From NCBI GenBank assembly GCA_010015745.1, contig ML978267.1, positions 37,526-101,525 of the forward strand: a DNA stretch of 64,000 nucleotides. Direction: 5' to 3'. A program made the position numbers and the translations under genes. The notes below the pieces were generated by a model. It was not told the DNA's origin and made no database searches. It saw nothing but the letters and a program-made list of their open reading frames with translations. Source of the DNA: Setomelanomma holmii. Lineage: Eukaryota; Ascomycota; Dothideomycetes; Pleosporales; Phaeosphaeriaceae. Of this stretch, positions 22,553 to 35,300 are shown in pieces; positions within the stretch are counted from its first letter, which is position 1; each line of letters begins with the position of its first letter.

Positions 22553-23850
22553 TGTGTGTGTGTGTGTGTGTGTGTGCAAGGCTTTCTTGCTCTCCAATTA
22601 TTATTTCTTGCATGCATTTTCTGGAGTAAAGCACACTTTGGAAAGGTCGAGAGACTTGTCTCGTCTTGCGTAGACTCAAAACAGCATCAGCATCACATCT
22701 TGAATCCATTGCTTATCCTTCATTACTCCTCACTGAACAGCTGAAGCACGGCATTACTTGTCTTCCATGCGCTAAAGTGCTAAATGGTACATGATGCTGA
22801 GTTTGTGCTCGCCATGTTTGCTTGTAGAGATGCAGAGGTGGAATGATGCTTTGTACGACGGTGAGGTTGTGAAGCTGGACCTGAGTTTGTGAACGATGTA
22901 CGCACGTTTTATCCTCAGACAAGTACCCGTTCGGATGGTACGCTACCGCATCTCTCGGCTTTATCTAAACGAAAGACCTGAGTATACTGCGGGATAGCAT
23001 TTCAACCCAGGCGATCGCTTGACTACAGTGCTTAGCCTTTGAAAAGCGGTCAACCTTCCACGCGTCCGAACACTTTACGATCGTCACAACACTAGCCTCA
23101 ATTCCTCGTGGAACTTTACTGCGAAAGCGGAATTCGGTCTGAAGTTGAAGGTTATACAATAATATCTCTCGGACCTAAGTACGGGATGATCTCAAGTATT
23201 TATACCGACCGCCCGCACTCATTTCATCAATCCATCACCACCTTACCCTCCTCCTGCGATAAGAACAACAAGCAATTCCAAAACCGGAATCTGCTACGAC
23301 ACGAGCGGGTTCATGAAGATCAAAGTGTTCTGCCACTAGGAAATGGTATCATGTATCCTTGATTCATTGGTGAAGATTTATCAGCGAAACTTCAAAAAGT
23401 GCTAAGACCAACGAATTTTTGAGAGCTGGGAAGGACGTGGCATCGCGAGTTCCGGAGGTCAGGCGTCTTTGTTACCACACTCGTTTGAAATAAAGAATGC
23501 CAGTCTCTATCGACAATCTGTACTTCCTGAGATAACAAGTGATGATGAAGAAGAAGCAACCAGATGTCAGGATCAGCATTCTACCTACCACCCAATAACC
23601 ATTGAAGATAACTGCCTTCATCGGAAGGTCAAGTCAATATGCTCTCTACATATTAGTTATCGGGAAGCAAACCTCGAAAATATGTGCAAACAACGGCCAA
23701 AATGAACAAATGTCCCGGCATTCCTTGCCACGGCACCAAGTCAACACCAAGCCAACTCCCTGATACCACTTGTCCCTACATATCTAACTGCATTCTCATC
23801 ACCCTCAAAATCAACCCACCACACCTCCTCCTCCTCCCCGCTCCATTCAT
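22428..23850. other. 1.4-kb intergenic region with microsatellite and an orphan TATA-like site
   Basis: Apart from the GA/TG repeat, a TATTTATA-like element with a CT-rich downstream leader is seen near 23197-23270, but only a short 8-codon frame follows it. No gene is supported. Confidence 0.45.
22476..22576. repeat. Compound microsatellite (GA)n-(TG)n
   Basis: About 75 bp of GA dinucleotides (22476-22550) followed by 26 bp of TG (22551-22576), starting about 50 bp after the PIK1 stop. It probably lies in the PIK1 3' UTR and should be length-variable between isolates. Confidence 0.95.
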
Positions 23851-24192
23851 TCACCCAGCATAACTAGCCACCGCATTCGCCACCGACCCACTAAACCAAT
23901 AGCACTCGCCCAACTTGAAATCGTTGGTCGTGTTATCCACATACCCCGTAGCAATCGCCCCGGGCAAGCTGCCGCAGTTATCCGGCGCGAACCAGTACGC
24001 CTTCTGGTGGTTGCCGCCCCACGTCGTGATGCGAAAGGATTTGAAGCCGTCGGGCCACGTCGCGCACGTGTTGTCCCAGACATTGACGTTTTGCGTGGTG
24101 CCGTCGCATTTGGTGCCGCTGAAAGTGTCCATGACGAAGGCGGAGGTGAGGGTCGTGGAGAAGAAGAGGACGGTGGCAAGGGAAAAGTGCAT
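23851..24192 (-). CDS. Small secreted protein, 113 residues, four cysteines
   Basis: Single exon. Signal peptide MHFSLATVLFFSTTLTSAF, then a compact mature domain with four cysteines in contexts TKC, NTC, DNC and GEC, enough for two disulfides. Aromatic-rich segments (ITTWGG, AYWFAPDNC, CYWFSG) suggest a small beta fold of the kind found in uncharacterised Dothideomycete secreted proteins. A minus-strand TATATAAA lies about 112-119 bp upstream. Function unknown; effector or surface role is only inference. Confidence 0.75.
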   Translation of the reverse strand: MHFSLATVLFFSTTLTSAFVMDTFSGTKCDGTTQNVNVWDNTCATWPDGFKSFRITTWGGNHQKAYWFAPDNCGSLPGAIATGYVDNTTNDFKLGECYWFSGSVANAVASYAG

Positions 24193-24916
24193 TTTGAGGG
24201 GTTGGATCTTGGTGTGGTTGGCCTTGAGTGAGTTGTGTTGCGGTTTTGCTTAAAGACTTGGAAAGCGTTGAGCTGTGTGGTTCTGGATAGGCGAAGACAA
24301 TTGTTTATATACTCGACTCCGACGGTCTTTGCCGGAAACATGCTTACTCTGAAGTTTTTGGTATCTCGTCTGACTGGACTATGAGTGAGTGTACCTTTTC
24401 CTCTTTTGGGTTGATGGTCTACTGCTTGAGCTGTTGTGTTTCAGTTGTGCTCTCTCTGACGCCCATGAGCTCGTTTGATAGGTATGATCAGCAGGCTCTA
24501 CAAATTTTGGATACGACCAACCAGCCACTCTTGATAGGCGAGTGCATCGCAACTCCTCATTCTTTGAGCTGTATTGGTAGACTTGTGCCCGATCTAACAC
24601 CGAATTCAAGAGCACACGGACTGTTCAGGCGGATTACTGAAACGACCACGGCCACGAAACTGGGGCTGTAATGAGACTGCGTGATCATACTGATTATCGA
24701 AGGAGGAAATGTGCAGAACTCTAATTTGTAGCTTACTGGCGATCGTCCTAAAGGAGGAAGTGTGTCCCAGCTAGTGCACCATCACGAAAACCACGAAGTC
24801 ATATTTCAGCCCCCAAAGCACATCCGGTAACGTCACTGGCATCTTGGATTACTTTTTCGTCTGCCTACACTATGTACTGCCCTTCTGCCTGACCGCAACA
24901 TCACTTCATCTTGCTC
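24193..24916. other. Intergenic, nothing recognised beyond promoter elements
   Basis: Lies upstream of the 113-aa secreted protein gene and downstream of the glycerophosphodiesterase gene, both on the minus strand. Confidence 0.5.
24304..24311 (-). promoter_or_regulatory. TATA box (TATATAAA) of the 113-aa secreted protein gene
   Basis: Perfect minus-strand TATATAAA about 112-119 bp before the ATG at 24192. Confidence 0.5.
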
Positions 24917-26242
24917 CTATTTATAGCTCCCGCCAACCGGTCCCTTCAACCCAAAACAACTCGCGAAGTATGTAACTGTGGCGGCCCAATCGCTAAAGAG
25001 CGCCTTGATGCCGATCTGATTCGCTAACACATCTAATACCTCGTAGTATTGCCCATCGTAATAAGTAATGTTTGCAATCGAGCTGAAATAATACTCTTCC
25101 CTTGCCTTGACTGTGGCCAATGGTCCAGAGCGTTCATACGTCCACGCAATAATATCCAGGCCATTCGCCTTGATCGCCTTGGCGTACTCGGACGGCACGA
25201 TGGACGTATTATTCGGTCCGCCTGGGGAAACGAGCATGGGAATCGAGGGCCCGATGATGTTTACCCCAGCTGCTTTGGCGATGGAGAGGTTCTTCATTCC
25301 GGCGGCCAGGTCCTCTGGGGTGTCGAATTCTTGGAGGTAGATTGCCTGGGCGCCGAATTCGTGGTCGTGCTGGAGCCAGAATACGACGTCGTCGTAGAGG
25401 AAGGACTGGGGCCAGATGCGTGCGGGGTCGATGTTCTTCTTGCGGAAGGCGTCGACAAAGTCTTGGGCGTATTGCTGCTGTGTGTAGCCTTTGAAGGGCA
25501 TGGGGACTTGTGGTGGGGGCGTTTTGAGCTCGGGGGTGAAGTTGCGGTAGCCGGGGTACGAGTCGACAAGGTCAATGTATTCGTTGAGAGTGAGGACTTT
25601 GCCGCATGTGTCATAGAGTTCTGTGCGCCAGTTGGGCGTTCCGGATTGGTAGGCTTGAGGAGTGAGGGCCGAGGCGTTGAAGCCATCTTGCTTGCCGCAA
25701 AGAGAGCTGTCTAGGAAGGGATGGATGTTAGCATTTCATTTCTTGAGCATCAGAATCAATGTGTAAAACTCACATTCGTCGATTGTAATATCGGAAGTAC
25801 AGCAGAGCGCGTTGGCCGGCGCAGTTGCATTTGCCGGCGTAAATGGTACAGTGCACTTCTTCGCCAGATTTGGTCGCAGGAGGATATCTGTTGTAGTGTG
25901 CAGATCACACAGCGAGTGTCGACATACAAGTCCACGATCTCCAGTAAAAGAGACATCGCACTCGAGAATGCCTGCGCCCATTCGAGCTCCAGCATCTTCG
26001 GATTGCTTCGTCTCCTCAGGAAATTGCAGCGTTCCTCCGCCACGATGACCAATGCTGAAGTCGGTGATGGTGACCGGCTTGTTTTCGCAGGACTGTAGCT
26101 TTTGCTTCAAAGGACCTTCCGTCATGTTGTTGATGATGTAGTATGGACGAGGTCCGAGGGAGACAAGGTAGCCATCCTGTGAATTACTGATGGGATGAGC
26201 GAGTGCGGCGGCTGCCAATGCCAATTGTAGGAAAAGAGACAT
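24917..26242 (-). CDS. Secreted glycerophosphodiester phosphodiesterase
   Basis: Two exons, complement of 24917-25710 and 25774-26242, 420 residues. Signal peptide MSLFLQLALAAAALA. The GDPD barrel shows the HRGGGTLQFPEET motif (general acid/base His and metal Glu), ECDV with the paired Glu and Asp, and CRHSLCDL with the second catalytic His, then the YLQEFDTPED and PSIPMLVSP strands. The enzyme should hydrolyse glycerophosphodiesters to glycerol-3-phosphate outside the cell, a way to scavenge phosphorus or phospholipid headgroups. The start at 26242 is preferred over an upstream in-frame ATG because it begins the signal peptide. A TATAAG element lies about 90 bp upstream. The mitochondrial phosphate carrier is the next gene. 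Confidence 0.9.
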
Positions 26243-27236
26243 GTCTATTCGACCGAGAAACTGTCGAAGTGCTGAGACAAGAGGAGATCGCGCGACAGAC
26301 ATCTATCATACTCGCGGATCAATCGCATCTTATATGCACCCAAGTATAGGATGCTAGTCCGGACAATGCCTAACGTCTTCCAGGCAAGTTTTTGCAAGCA
26401 TGGCTGCAGGAACGACAGGCTGACGACCAAGCAGAGTTCCCATGTGCTGCGCCGGTTTCTAATTGTGGGTAAAAGCTTGCATGAGCTTATCGTTTGGTAA
26501 GGTCTTGGTGTTGAGGCTTGTCCGTTTTCTCTCATGGTTGTGAAGCTGGACTAATCAGGTACGTGAGTACTCCGCACGTGGGCGGCTGAGAGTGCCAATC
26601 AATGAATGCACGTGGGATGTCCCGCAACTTCGGTAGGCGAGCGGACCAGGATCAGCTTACAAGTTGGATTGTACCGAGGACCTGGCGCAGAACTCACCAC
26701 TGAAGCTGTTCAATGATAAAACCCGAGCAAATTTCGAGGCCTCATGTTGGGGAGCATGCAGCGACCCCACCAAAGTATTGCGGTAATGATTGCGATAAGG
26801 CACTCGAGTCTAGACTGTGAAGTGCTTGGAGGACTAGCCCATAGCGAGTTAGCACATAGTATAAGCTGCTCGGCTTACAGCAGGCTCTTAGTACGCCAGT
26901 CGGGGTATCTAGTCCATTCGAAAGTAGTCTTGCTGCAATATGCGGTCTTTCAAGTGCGAAGATGAGCGAGGCGCTGGGCCTTCACGCCGCGATTGGAGCG
27001 ATGGGTAATCGATCAGATGTATTGGCGACTAACAGTAAATCTTGCTGAAGCATGCCCGTCCAAATTGCGCCATTGACACCATGCACATTGGCTACAAAAC
27101 ATCATCTAGACTTCTTCATACTCTCGTAGACAAGAGGCTGCCGCGAATCGTCCATGTGCTCGAAAGCAACGATTCGCATAATCATTTCTTTCTGTTGTTC
27201 GTCTGTATGCGCTGATGCGCACCGATCCGAAGCTAT
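26243..27236. other. 1-kb intergenic region, nothing recognised
   Basis: Promoter side of the glycerophosphodiesterase gene and 3' side of the phosphate carrier gene. Frames are short and without domains. Confidence 0.5.
26329..26334 (-). promoter_or_regulatory. TATA-like element of the glycerophosphodiesterase gene
   Basis: Minus-strand TATAAG about 90 bp upstream of the ATG at 26242. Confidence 0.4.
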
Positions 27237-28374
27237 TTAGTGGCCGCCAGTAGTAGGTAGCTAGGTTGTCAATGTCAGCTTGTGTAACAACGCGCTGCAT
27301 GGGTCGAACTTACACCGAGGTAGACCTTGAACGAGTCGTAAATGAGCCATTGGAATGCCGTCAAAGTACCAATCATGAAGATACGGACGGGTAAGCCATT
27401 CCAGAGACCAGCGAAGCCGATCTTGCCGTATATCCTGCCGATGGCTTGGCCAGCACCTTCGCCGGCCTTGCGGTCGCTGTTGAGTTTCGAGACCATGACA
27501 TCTGAATTCTATTAGCACTGCTCAGACAATCAGATAGGTCGACTTACCAGCAGGATGCGACACAACCGCGCAGAAGATACCAGCAATGTAACCCCCCAAG
27601 AACGAAACACCCGTCTGTTGTAGCCCATTATACGACTCCTTGGGCTTGCCGAGGAACTGATAGATGCGTCCAACGGTCTCCTCAAACGTCGCAAACTTGA
27701 CCATGGTATACGGGATCTGCCTCGCCCACAGCGGGTACAGTCCCTTGTACAATCCACCGACACCCTCTTCCCGAATGACCTTCCCCCACCCCTCTCTCAG
27801 ACTATTCGCAAATGGCGGCATCGTAGTCTGCATACGGACCTTGATAGCCTCCATAGGGCACAGCGCGAGATCAGCCAGGAATTCAGCGGAGGCTGACGCA
27901 GCGAGAAAGACGACTTGTTTTGGAACGTTCGGTGCGAGGCGCTCGCCGTAAAGGTACTTGAAGATTTCGTAGAAGCCGTATTTGCCTGCACCTTGTAGCG
28001 AGTAGCCAACAAAGGTAGGAGACCAGCCGAAGAAGACGCCACGGAGGCCCTCTTTCGAGTAGATCATTTTCCAGGCTTGCGAGTTGGATTTGTAGAGGTT
28101 AGAATCGACTTGGCGGCGGCATTTTACCTAGAGAGGAAGTGTTAGTGGATTTGAGGTCGCGATTGATAGTACTTGAGCTCTGTGCTCAACTCTGAAGCTT
28201 CTCACAAGCTTCAATGCACATATGCGGAGGTGAACATACCAGATCCAGTGGAGTAACCGCGGTATGTGTAGGTCCGCAAGCAATGATACCGCCCAATGTG
28301 CACGCAGCGAAGTAATTGGCCGAGAACAGCTCAATCTTCTTCTGCGGCTTCATCGCTCCCAATTTGTCTGCCAT
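27237..28374 (-). CDS. MIR1: Mitochondrial phosphate carrier (SLC25A3/Mir1 type)
   Basis: Four exons, complement of 27237-27260, 27314-27501, 27548-28127 and 28240-28374, 308 residues. Three mitochondrial carrier repeats are visible. The first holds TPLDLVKCRRQVD, the second CPMEAIKVRMQT, the third HPADVMVSKLN; each keeps the P-x-[DE]-x-x-[KR] signature that forms the matrix salt-bridge network. The 24-nt last exon supplies the conserved ending LPTTGGH. The protein imports phosphate with protons into the matrix for ATP synthesis. The first intron falls between Leu and Val in the first signature. Confidence 0.95.
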
Positions 28375-29158
28375 TGTTGCGAATGTGAAGCTTCAATTGC
28401 CCGTTCAACCTATGTTATCGCGTTCCTGTCGCGTGCGAGCTGCTTCCCGAGCGCTGAGGTCCAAACAAACAGAACTGGGGTATCAGACACGTGCAACTGC
28501 TTCAATTGAATAGGAACAAGAGCTGCGAAGGGGAGAAGAGTCGTTGCGGAATTTATCAAACAATGACGAGAGGCCTGGGCCGTCCAAAGCGGAAGGCTAG
28601 GAAGAAACCCTGCCCGCCGCGATCCGTAGCAATGACGTCGGTTGAGATCCGAACGCGCTAACGCGCTGACGAACCTTGATCGTGCTTATCGCGACGCTAT
28701 TCGCAGCCTTATCCGGCCAACAGTCGGTTCTCACGGCTCACAGAAGATTATTCGGTCTTTTCTTCGTACGAAGACTGGGGAAGTGACAGGAGGCTTGTCA
28801 TAAATATCACAGGGACACTGACTATCCGTTAATGTGCGTAACACATGCAGTCATAGCATCTATCAACCTCATCAAGAATGAGGAACACTAAATCGAAAGC
28901 GCGCAATGCTTAACTCCAAGATCTTCTTCTGAGACCATGCCATGCCATCGTGTCGTCCAAGCCGCCGTTTTCGCCTTCGCTATGCCACAAGATATGTATA
29001 TGAAGGGGCCTAGAAATGCTCGTAAAGACCGTACCCGGAAGCCAAAGCCCCAAACGCCCGGGACTGCGTACCCAGCCAATCATGTCAAGCAGCCTCAGAA
29101 CGCCGACCGAAATCCTGAAAAGAAAGAAGAGAGAAAGTAGGAAATACGCCGTGAGCGT
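28375..29158. other. Intergenic, nothing recognised
   Basis: About 780 bp between the phosphate carrier start and the end of the open frame that follows the ubiquitin protease stop. Both flanking genes are on the minus strand, so this holds the carrier promoter. Confidence 0.5.
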
Positions 29159-29362
29159 TCAAAAGTTCGTCGAAATATCGTAAGAGTGCCCCTTTTCAGG
29201 CATTGCTACCAGGTATTCGTCCTTCGAGAAGCGGTTGGGACCTTTTGGCTCACATGCGCCGTCCTCGCAGATGTCTAGCTCACTCTCCGAGCCCGGAGAG
29301 GGTGGGATGGACGGGGAGAACGGAGAGACTTCTACGCGTCGCCTTGTCAACACAGGCCACTC
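29159..29362 (-). other. Open frame continuing 67 codons past the ubiquitin protease stop
   Basis: Directly after the TGA at 29363-29365 the same frame stays open for 67 codons to another stop at 29159. The encoded sequence is Ser/Pro-rich, then acidic (SELDICEDG), and ends HSYDISTNF, which looks coding-like. A strong donor GTGAGT sits in the last codons of the main ORF (TATA|GTGAGT, about 29404), and a downstream GACTGAG acceptor would remove a 39-nt, frame-preserving intron that contains the stop. That intron would be very short. Either alternative splicing, readthrough, or chance openness could explain this. Confidence 0.4.
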
Positions 29363-32300
29363 TCAGTCATCAAGGAGTTCCTGAGGCTCGTCGGACTCAC
29401 TATAGTCCGACTGATCGAATGGTTCTTCCTGTGACAATGGCGTTTCATCGCCGTGCCACCACGTGCGCATACGATTCTCAATTTCCCTCTGATACTGGTA
29501 TATCAGAGCAGTGTCGTTAACATGTTGGAACTCGCGCCACTCATCATCCGGCCTCTGGGTGAGAACGTGAAGTTGTGTGGCCAACATTCGACATGTTTCA
29601 ACAAGCGGCAACAGGAATGATCGACTTTGACCAGCCTGCTTCTCATACGCGAATCTATTGATGAGGGCGGAAAGCAAGTCCCGAGCCGAGGCGTACTTCA
29701 TTTGCCTCGTCGCCTGCGGAACCGCTTCGTCGTTGTCGTAAAGTCGTTCAAGGAACGCGTAGGTGGCCTTCCGCATATGTTCTTCGTAATGGCAGAGCAA
29801 GGGAATGCCATATATCTTGCTTCGGCACATCAAGTGGTCGTGGAAATAATAGCCTGACACAGATAATGCAAAAACGTGCGGATTCTTTGCCGTGAGCAGG
29901 CTGGAGAAGAATCCAAGCACGATGTCTGCACTCGGTGCTCGGTCTTCTGCAATCCTGCTGGTAGAGCTGATGGCCTTGCAAACAGCAATGATGACTTTCA
30001 GGACGTGTTCAGGCTTATGACAGGCCTCGCAAAATGGAAGTGCCGCTAAAACATACGCATCGCAGTATGCAGGCTCAAGGTAGATACCTTCCACGATGGT
30101 ATTACACAAGTTTGCTGAGATAGACAGGTCGTTTGTATCCGCCATCCATTTGACGATATCGCTGGGATAGAAATGGTCCACCTTAGTGTCGTCGAAAACC
30201 TCGAGAGCCTTGTCGAGGAAAGCAATGGCTTTCATGTCTTCCGACCACCAGGTCAACACTTCTTTTTCGTCTTTGGTGAGCGGAAATCTCATGCTCTGTT
30301 GGTTCAGTGTTGGCAGTCGGTCACTGCTCTGGGAGGTGTAAGCAGTGGGTTCGTCCAGGTCCATGTTTGCGACCAGCTTGCAGAGGAACACAATCATCCT
30401 GTTGTAGATGCCTCTTCGCTTCTCAAGGATGCGTGCTAGCTCGGGAGCTTCGTTCTTAAAGTGGACGAATGCGTTCAGGCAAAAGAACTTCAGGCAGAAG
30501 AGGAGGAAGCCATGGTTGAGCAACATGGCAGTCTCGAAATGCCCGAGTTCGGCTAGTTGTGTAAGCGTCAGGTAATAGTCGTCCCAGCCTCGAATGCTCT
30601 CTTTGCTCTCATCAGCAGTTGTTCGCAGTCTCCGAACAACAGCCACAAGTACGCCTCCGGATAGTGTTGACAAATCGACGTCCATGTCGCTTAAGCTGCC
30701 TTCGAAGCCATACAGGGTGGGTTCTTTGACGCGGAGAACCTTGAGGCTCTCTATCATCAACGCCCTCATTTGGGATCGAATTCGGGGATGTGTGCATCGG
30801 ATGAACATGTTGGCAAGTGCATGCTCATCAGCGGCCAGCCACTGCAACGCGGCGTTGCAACACTCGGCACACGTTGTCATCGACTGGCGAAGCTGTGGAA
30901 ACATCTCCATAAAAATGTCCGCATTGAAATGGCGCCAGGCTGTGTGGCATAGGTGGGCCAGAACGATATGAAGTGCGCGAGTCTCCTGCTTGTGATCCTC
31001 AGAGCAGGTGCCATGGTTGACCGTCCGCGAGGTAGCATGAAGTTGACGGAGGAACCTGGTGTGCGCCGGATCGAAGAGACAGTACTCTCGAATGAACACC
31101 CTGTTCTTAGCAGCGATTTCTTCGTCTATAGCTTTTGGCACTGAAACCTTGGGGCTGACTTCCGAGGAGACGGTCATCCAATGACTCTGATCGTCTTCGA
31201 TAGCACTTCGGCGCTGATAGAACAGCATGTAGGCCGAGAATTGTTTGGTTTGTCGCGTGTACCCGTCACCGTCCATGACACCTCCAAAGGTCCTCTCTGC
31301 AATCTCAGCTGCATTGAAGGGGCCAACATCACTGTCGTTGAACTCGATCCACACAGGCGATGACGCATTGCCCGGTCCGGGTCGTTCTCGAATGTAAGAG
31401 TAGTAATGACCATTTTCGCACGTGCCAGTGTGTACCAGAACGCCGACAAGATCAAACACGTCTTCTTTGGCAGGCTTGGATCCATCGGCCAAGTGTTCCA
31501 TTGTATAAGGGCTGATGTCGAGTGTCTCTGGAAAGGCAAAGTGATCGTAGATCTTCCTTCTGCTAAAGTCGTTCAGGTCGAACTCGAAGCGCTTTAGATG
31601 GAGAATCAAGTTATCAGGCACATTTTTGAGACAGGTTCTAATAATGTCAGCTTGCACTCGAGTAATGTTTCACTAAGCCCACCGTTTGACTGCGTCGACG
31701 AATTTGCCGCCGCACGATTCGCACTTGTACTTGTTGTCTCCTTCCATGACATCGCCTTGAACGTAAGCCTGAAGACTGTCATGGAGGTTCGCTTTGCCTT
31801 GAACGTCGCACTGAATGGCGAAGAACGGCTCCGAGCGTTCCGAAACGTGTTCGCACTCTTTCGACTTGATCTGATTCAAGGTTTGTCCGCCATAGAATGA
31901 ACGAAATCGTTGCTTGTGCTCTTGCTTGAGCAGCTGTGCTTCCCATTGATCAAAGAGCAAATTGTAGAACTCGTCCGCATCCATCTGAATAGAAATATCA
32001 ATTGGTGTCTTGTCGAGGCTCTTCACGCAGGCGGCGAAGTCGCGAGGATCTGTCGATCTGCAGAACATGTTTTGCATCTCTGCAAACAATTTCTGCGTTT
32101 GATGAAGTAAACGCTGTGATCCAGCTTGCTCCTTCACGTCCAGACTAAGGATAAACTGGCGGAAGTTGACATTCATGAAAAGCTGGGTCAGGAGGGAGTT
32201 CATGTAGCAGATGGCACGTGGATTGTACAATCCAACATAACCAACGGCTGAACGTATCTCCATTGTGCGATCGACGAGATTTGTAGGGAGACGTGACTCC

Positions 32301-35300
32301 GTGGTTTCGTTCTCCGCTTCACCGGCAAGCTGAAGTAGAGCATCGTATGTACTGGAATCTTCGGCAAGGCCCAGCATGAGATTGTAGAGCTCCTGTCGGG
32401 TGTGGCTTTCCAGTATCGGCAGTGCAACCACTAGTTTCGATGCTGCAGAATCGTCGAGGCTGCGCTGTGTTAACGATATTGCTTCAGAAGGCGCAAGAGT
32501 TTGCATGAACATAACGCCCAAGCAAGAGCCATCAAAGCTTAGTGGCAGGGTGCGAATACGTACCTGGAGACGAGAATGTACTTCTTGAAAACCTGCGTCA
32601 TCAGTGACCCAGCATTAAGAGGCTTCTTGAACGACTTGATCGACAGTATGCAGTCCAAGAGGAGCTTTGTGAAGCCGAGAACAACGTGATCGATTTCCTC
32701 CCGTCCCGGGAACACTTTGTGTTCATGTTCAATAAGTAGAATGCTCCATTGCGCTAATAAGGACCGCAGATACTCTTCGTTTCGGTCGTATTCGTCATGA
32801 ACGCGGAAAACCTGTTCGGACAATTGGAAGATCTGCTCGGATTGTGTTGGATATTGCACCACGTCGGGCAGGATGGCTGAGAGCACAGTCCAGAAGTGTG
32901 CTGCAAATTCACCCTTGGTGATCGGACATGTGAAAGGCAAGTCACCGCTGAAGATCGAGGAGATCTTGCGGAAGACATGCTCTCGGATCACTTCGTCGGT
33001 ATGCGATAGCAGAAGTTGCTTCAGCACAGCTTGTACATCCGGATGCTCTTTGTAAGCATCCCAAACGGTGCGAGAATGTAGTGAGGCTTCAACGATCGTG
33101 GCGTACGCATCTGTGACTACGGTAGCTGTTTCAAACCTTTTTGTCGTAAGTCCAACCAACACGACTCGCATGAGCTGATTGACCAAAGCAGGGCCATCCG
33201 AAAAGTAGCTGGCTGACGTCTCGCAGGAAGGTCTCTCTGCTACGGGTAAGCATATAATCAGACCCAAAGTTTTGCCGTACTGCCTACCTCTAAGAAACTC
33301 AAGCAGAACGGTAACAAGCACCGCAGCCAGCTGCAAGTGTTGAGGAGTTGAATTGGTCTGATCCGCAATGTCCAAGCCCAGAATACCTTTCTCGAGCCGC
33401 TGGACCGCATTGCGCAAGAATATCTCGTCAATGGTAGACTGATCGTTCGTCAGTGAAATGCTGCAAATACACACTACGTGCATATGAAGACGTACGCTGC
33501 GTAATTGTTCTTGTAGTCGCTCTTTGAGAGCTAGGGCTGCATATTGTGACTGGAAAGCCTTTCCTGGTGGGAACAACTCCATGGAGAGGACCTCGCCGTG
33601 GGTTACACTATCTGCAAAACTGCTCCGAGCTGGGAAGAACCTTAGGAAATCGAAAAGCTATGATTATCAACAAGATGCAAATTTCCATGATAGGTAGACT
33701 GACCAAGGCGCTTGTTTTATCATCAGAGTCCATCCAAGCGAACAGCTCGTCGAAATGCTCGGCGACAGCGCTCTCAAATGCTGATGTCCCAATGACAGGT
33801 GCAGCAGTCGGTCGCGTTGTTTCAGCTCCGTCAGCTCTTTGCACGATCACCTGACCACCAAAGTCAAATTCGGACAATTTGCAAGTCCCTTTCTCCAAGA
33901 TGTTCAGTCGCTGGCCTTTGGCAAAGAGGTTAACTTTGGTGTGACCCGACTCGTGACATAACCGTCTGTACAAATCGTCCAGAGTGTGTTCGGAACCCAT
34001 CGTCACTCCTTGCCTATCATTGCCGCACTGGTACCTGACGATGACGGCGTCTCCAGTGACATCGTCGAGCTCCATCGCGTCTACTTTCGAGTCGACCCTC
34101 TTCCGATTGAACTGTGGTGTGCGACGGACAAAGCCAAGAAGGGTCTTCTGGAACATGAGTATCCTGGCTACGAGAGTTTCGGCATGCTGTTGCGCGCTCG
34201 CGTCGTCAGAGAAGTCGAAATTTCCCACCACATATATCTCCTTGGATGGTTTCATCGATATCTCGATAGCGGCTCGCAGCTCTTTGATGCATTTCTTAAC
34301 CAGCGCCGTATGAGACTGTTCCACTTCTGGAATGGTGATGCCATCCATATGAACGATCTGGACATACCGCGATGCTAGTGACAAGGCAGCACGATCTTCG
34401 ATAGTCCCGTGCGGTGCAGATAGGATAATTTTCCATAATAAGTCGGCACCGGGTATCTGTAGTAACATTCGACCTCCCTGCAATGTATCAATCGCTTCTC
34501 TTGAGATTGGGAATTTGTAGCTTGCAACAAATTCGAACATGCCCGGCGTGATTTGCTTCGCAGCCATTGTAGGAATGAAGGATGTTACAAGCTGCTTACA
34601 GAAGTGGTTCTCTGGTGACATCTTGATGCTATCGATGAGTCGTGCCCAGGCTAAGTCCCGCGCATCATTTGATAGCGCGAATTTTCCGATGGTGTGCTCC
34701 ATGAGATCTTGGAACAGATCAACTGGGACGTGTATCTCGGGATGACTGATGGTCAACATCAGGAAATCGAGCCTGTATTGCAGAGCTTGCATGCGGCACT
34801 GATACGTGCTCGACTCAAGTTCGCTTTTGACGAAGGCAGGAATTTCTTCGAGGACGGAACGGATTAAATCCTGATGTTGCTGAAAGAATGGTGTGTCTGC
34901 AGGGTAGGGGTACTGCATGAGCATGCAAATGACTTTGAAATTGCCAGTCGCAGTTGTGGCTCTGCTGGCGATCTGCTCCGCACTGTCACTATAAATCGAT
35001 TGCCGTTCGGTAGACGGTATCATGTTGGTCCAGACACGAAGCTGATCGATTGCTTCTGAGTGCAGGTCGAGGAGGACATTATCTGTGTCCCTACTTGGTG
35101 CTGTGTCACGTATCATTCGGATGCATACGTTCCAAGGGCGACCGGTGGGCCCTCTCTCATCGATTGAAAGCATAGGCTCGCTGGGCCTTACAGTGAGGTC
35201 TCGGAGAAAGCGAAGAATATCTTGCGTGTACCTTTCGATCGGTAGGTCATGCAGCTTCGTGCAAAGATACTGCCGATCCCAGGGTTCCATTAGGCCAATG

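Noticed and set aside
23197..23362. A gene behind the TATA-like element near 23.2 kb
   Set aside because: Only an 8-codon frame follows and no splice sites extend it.
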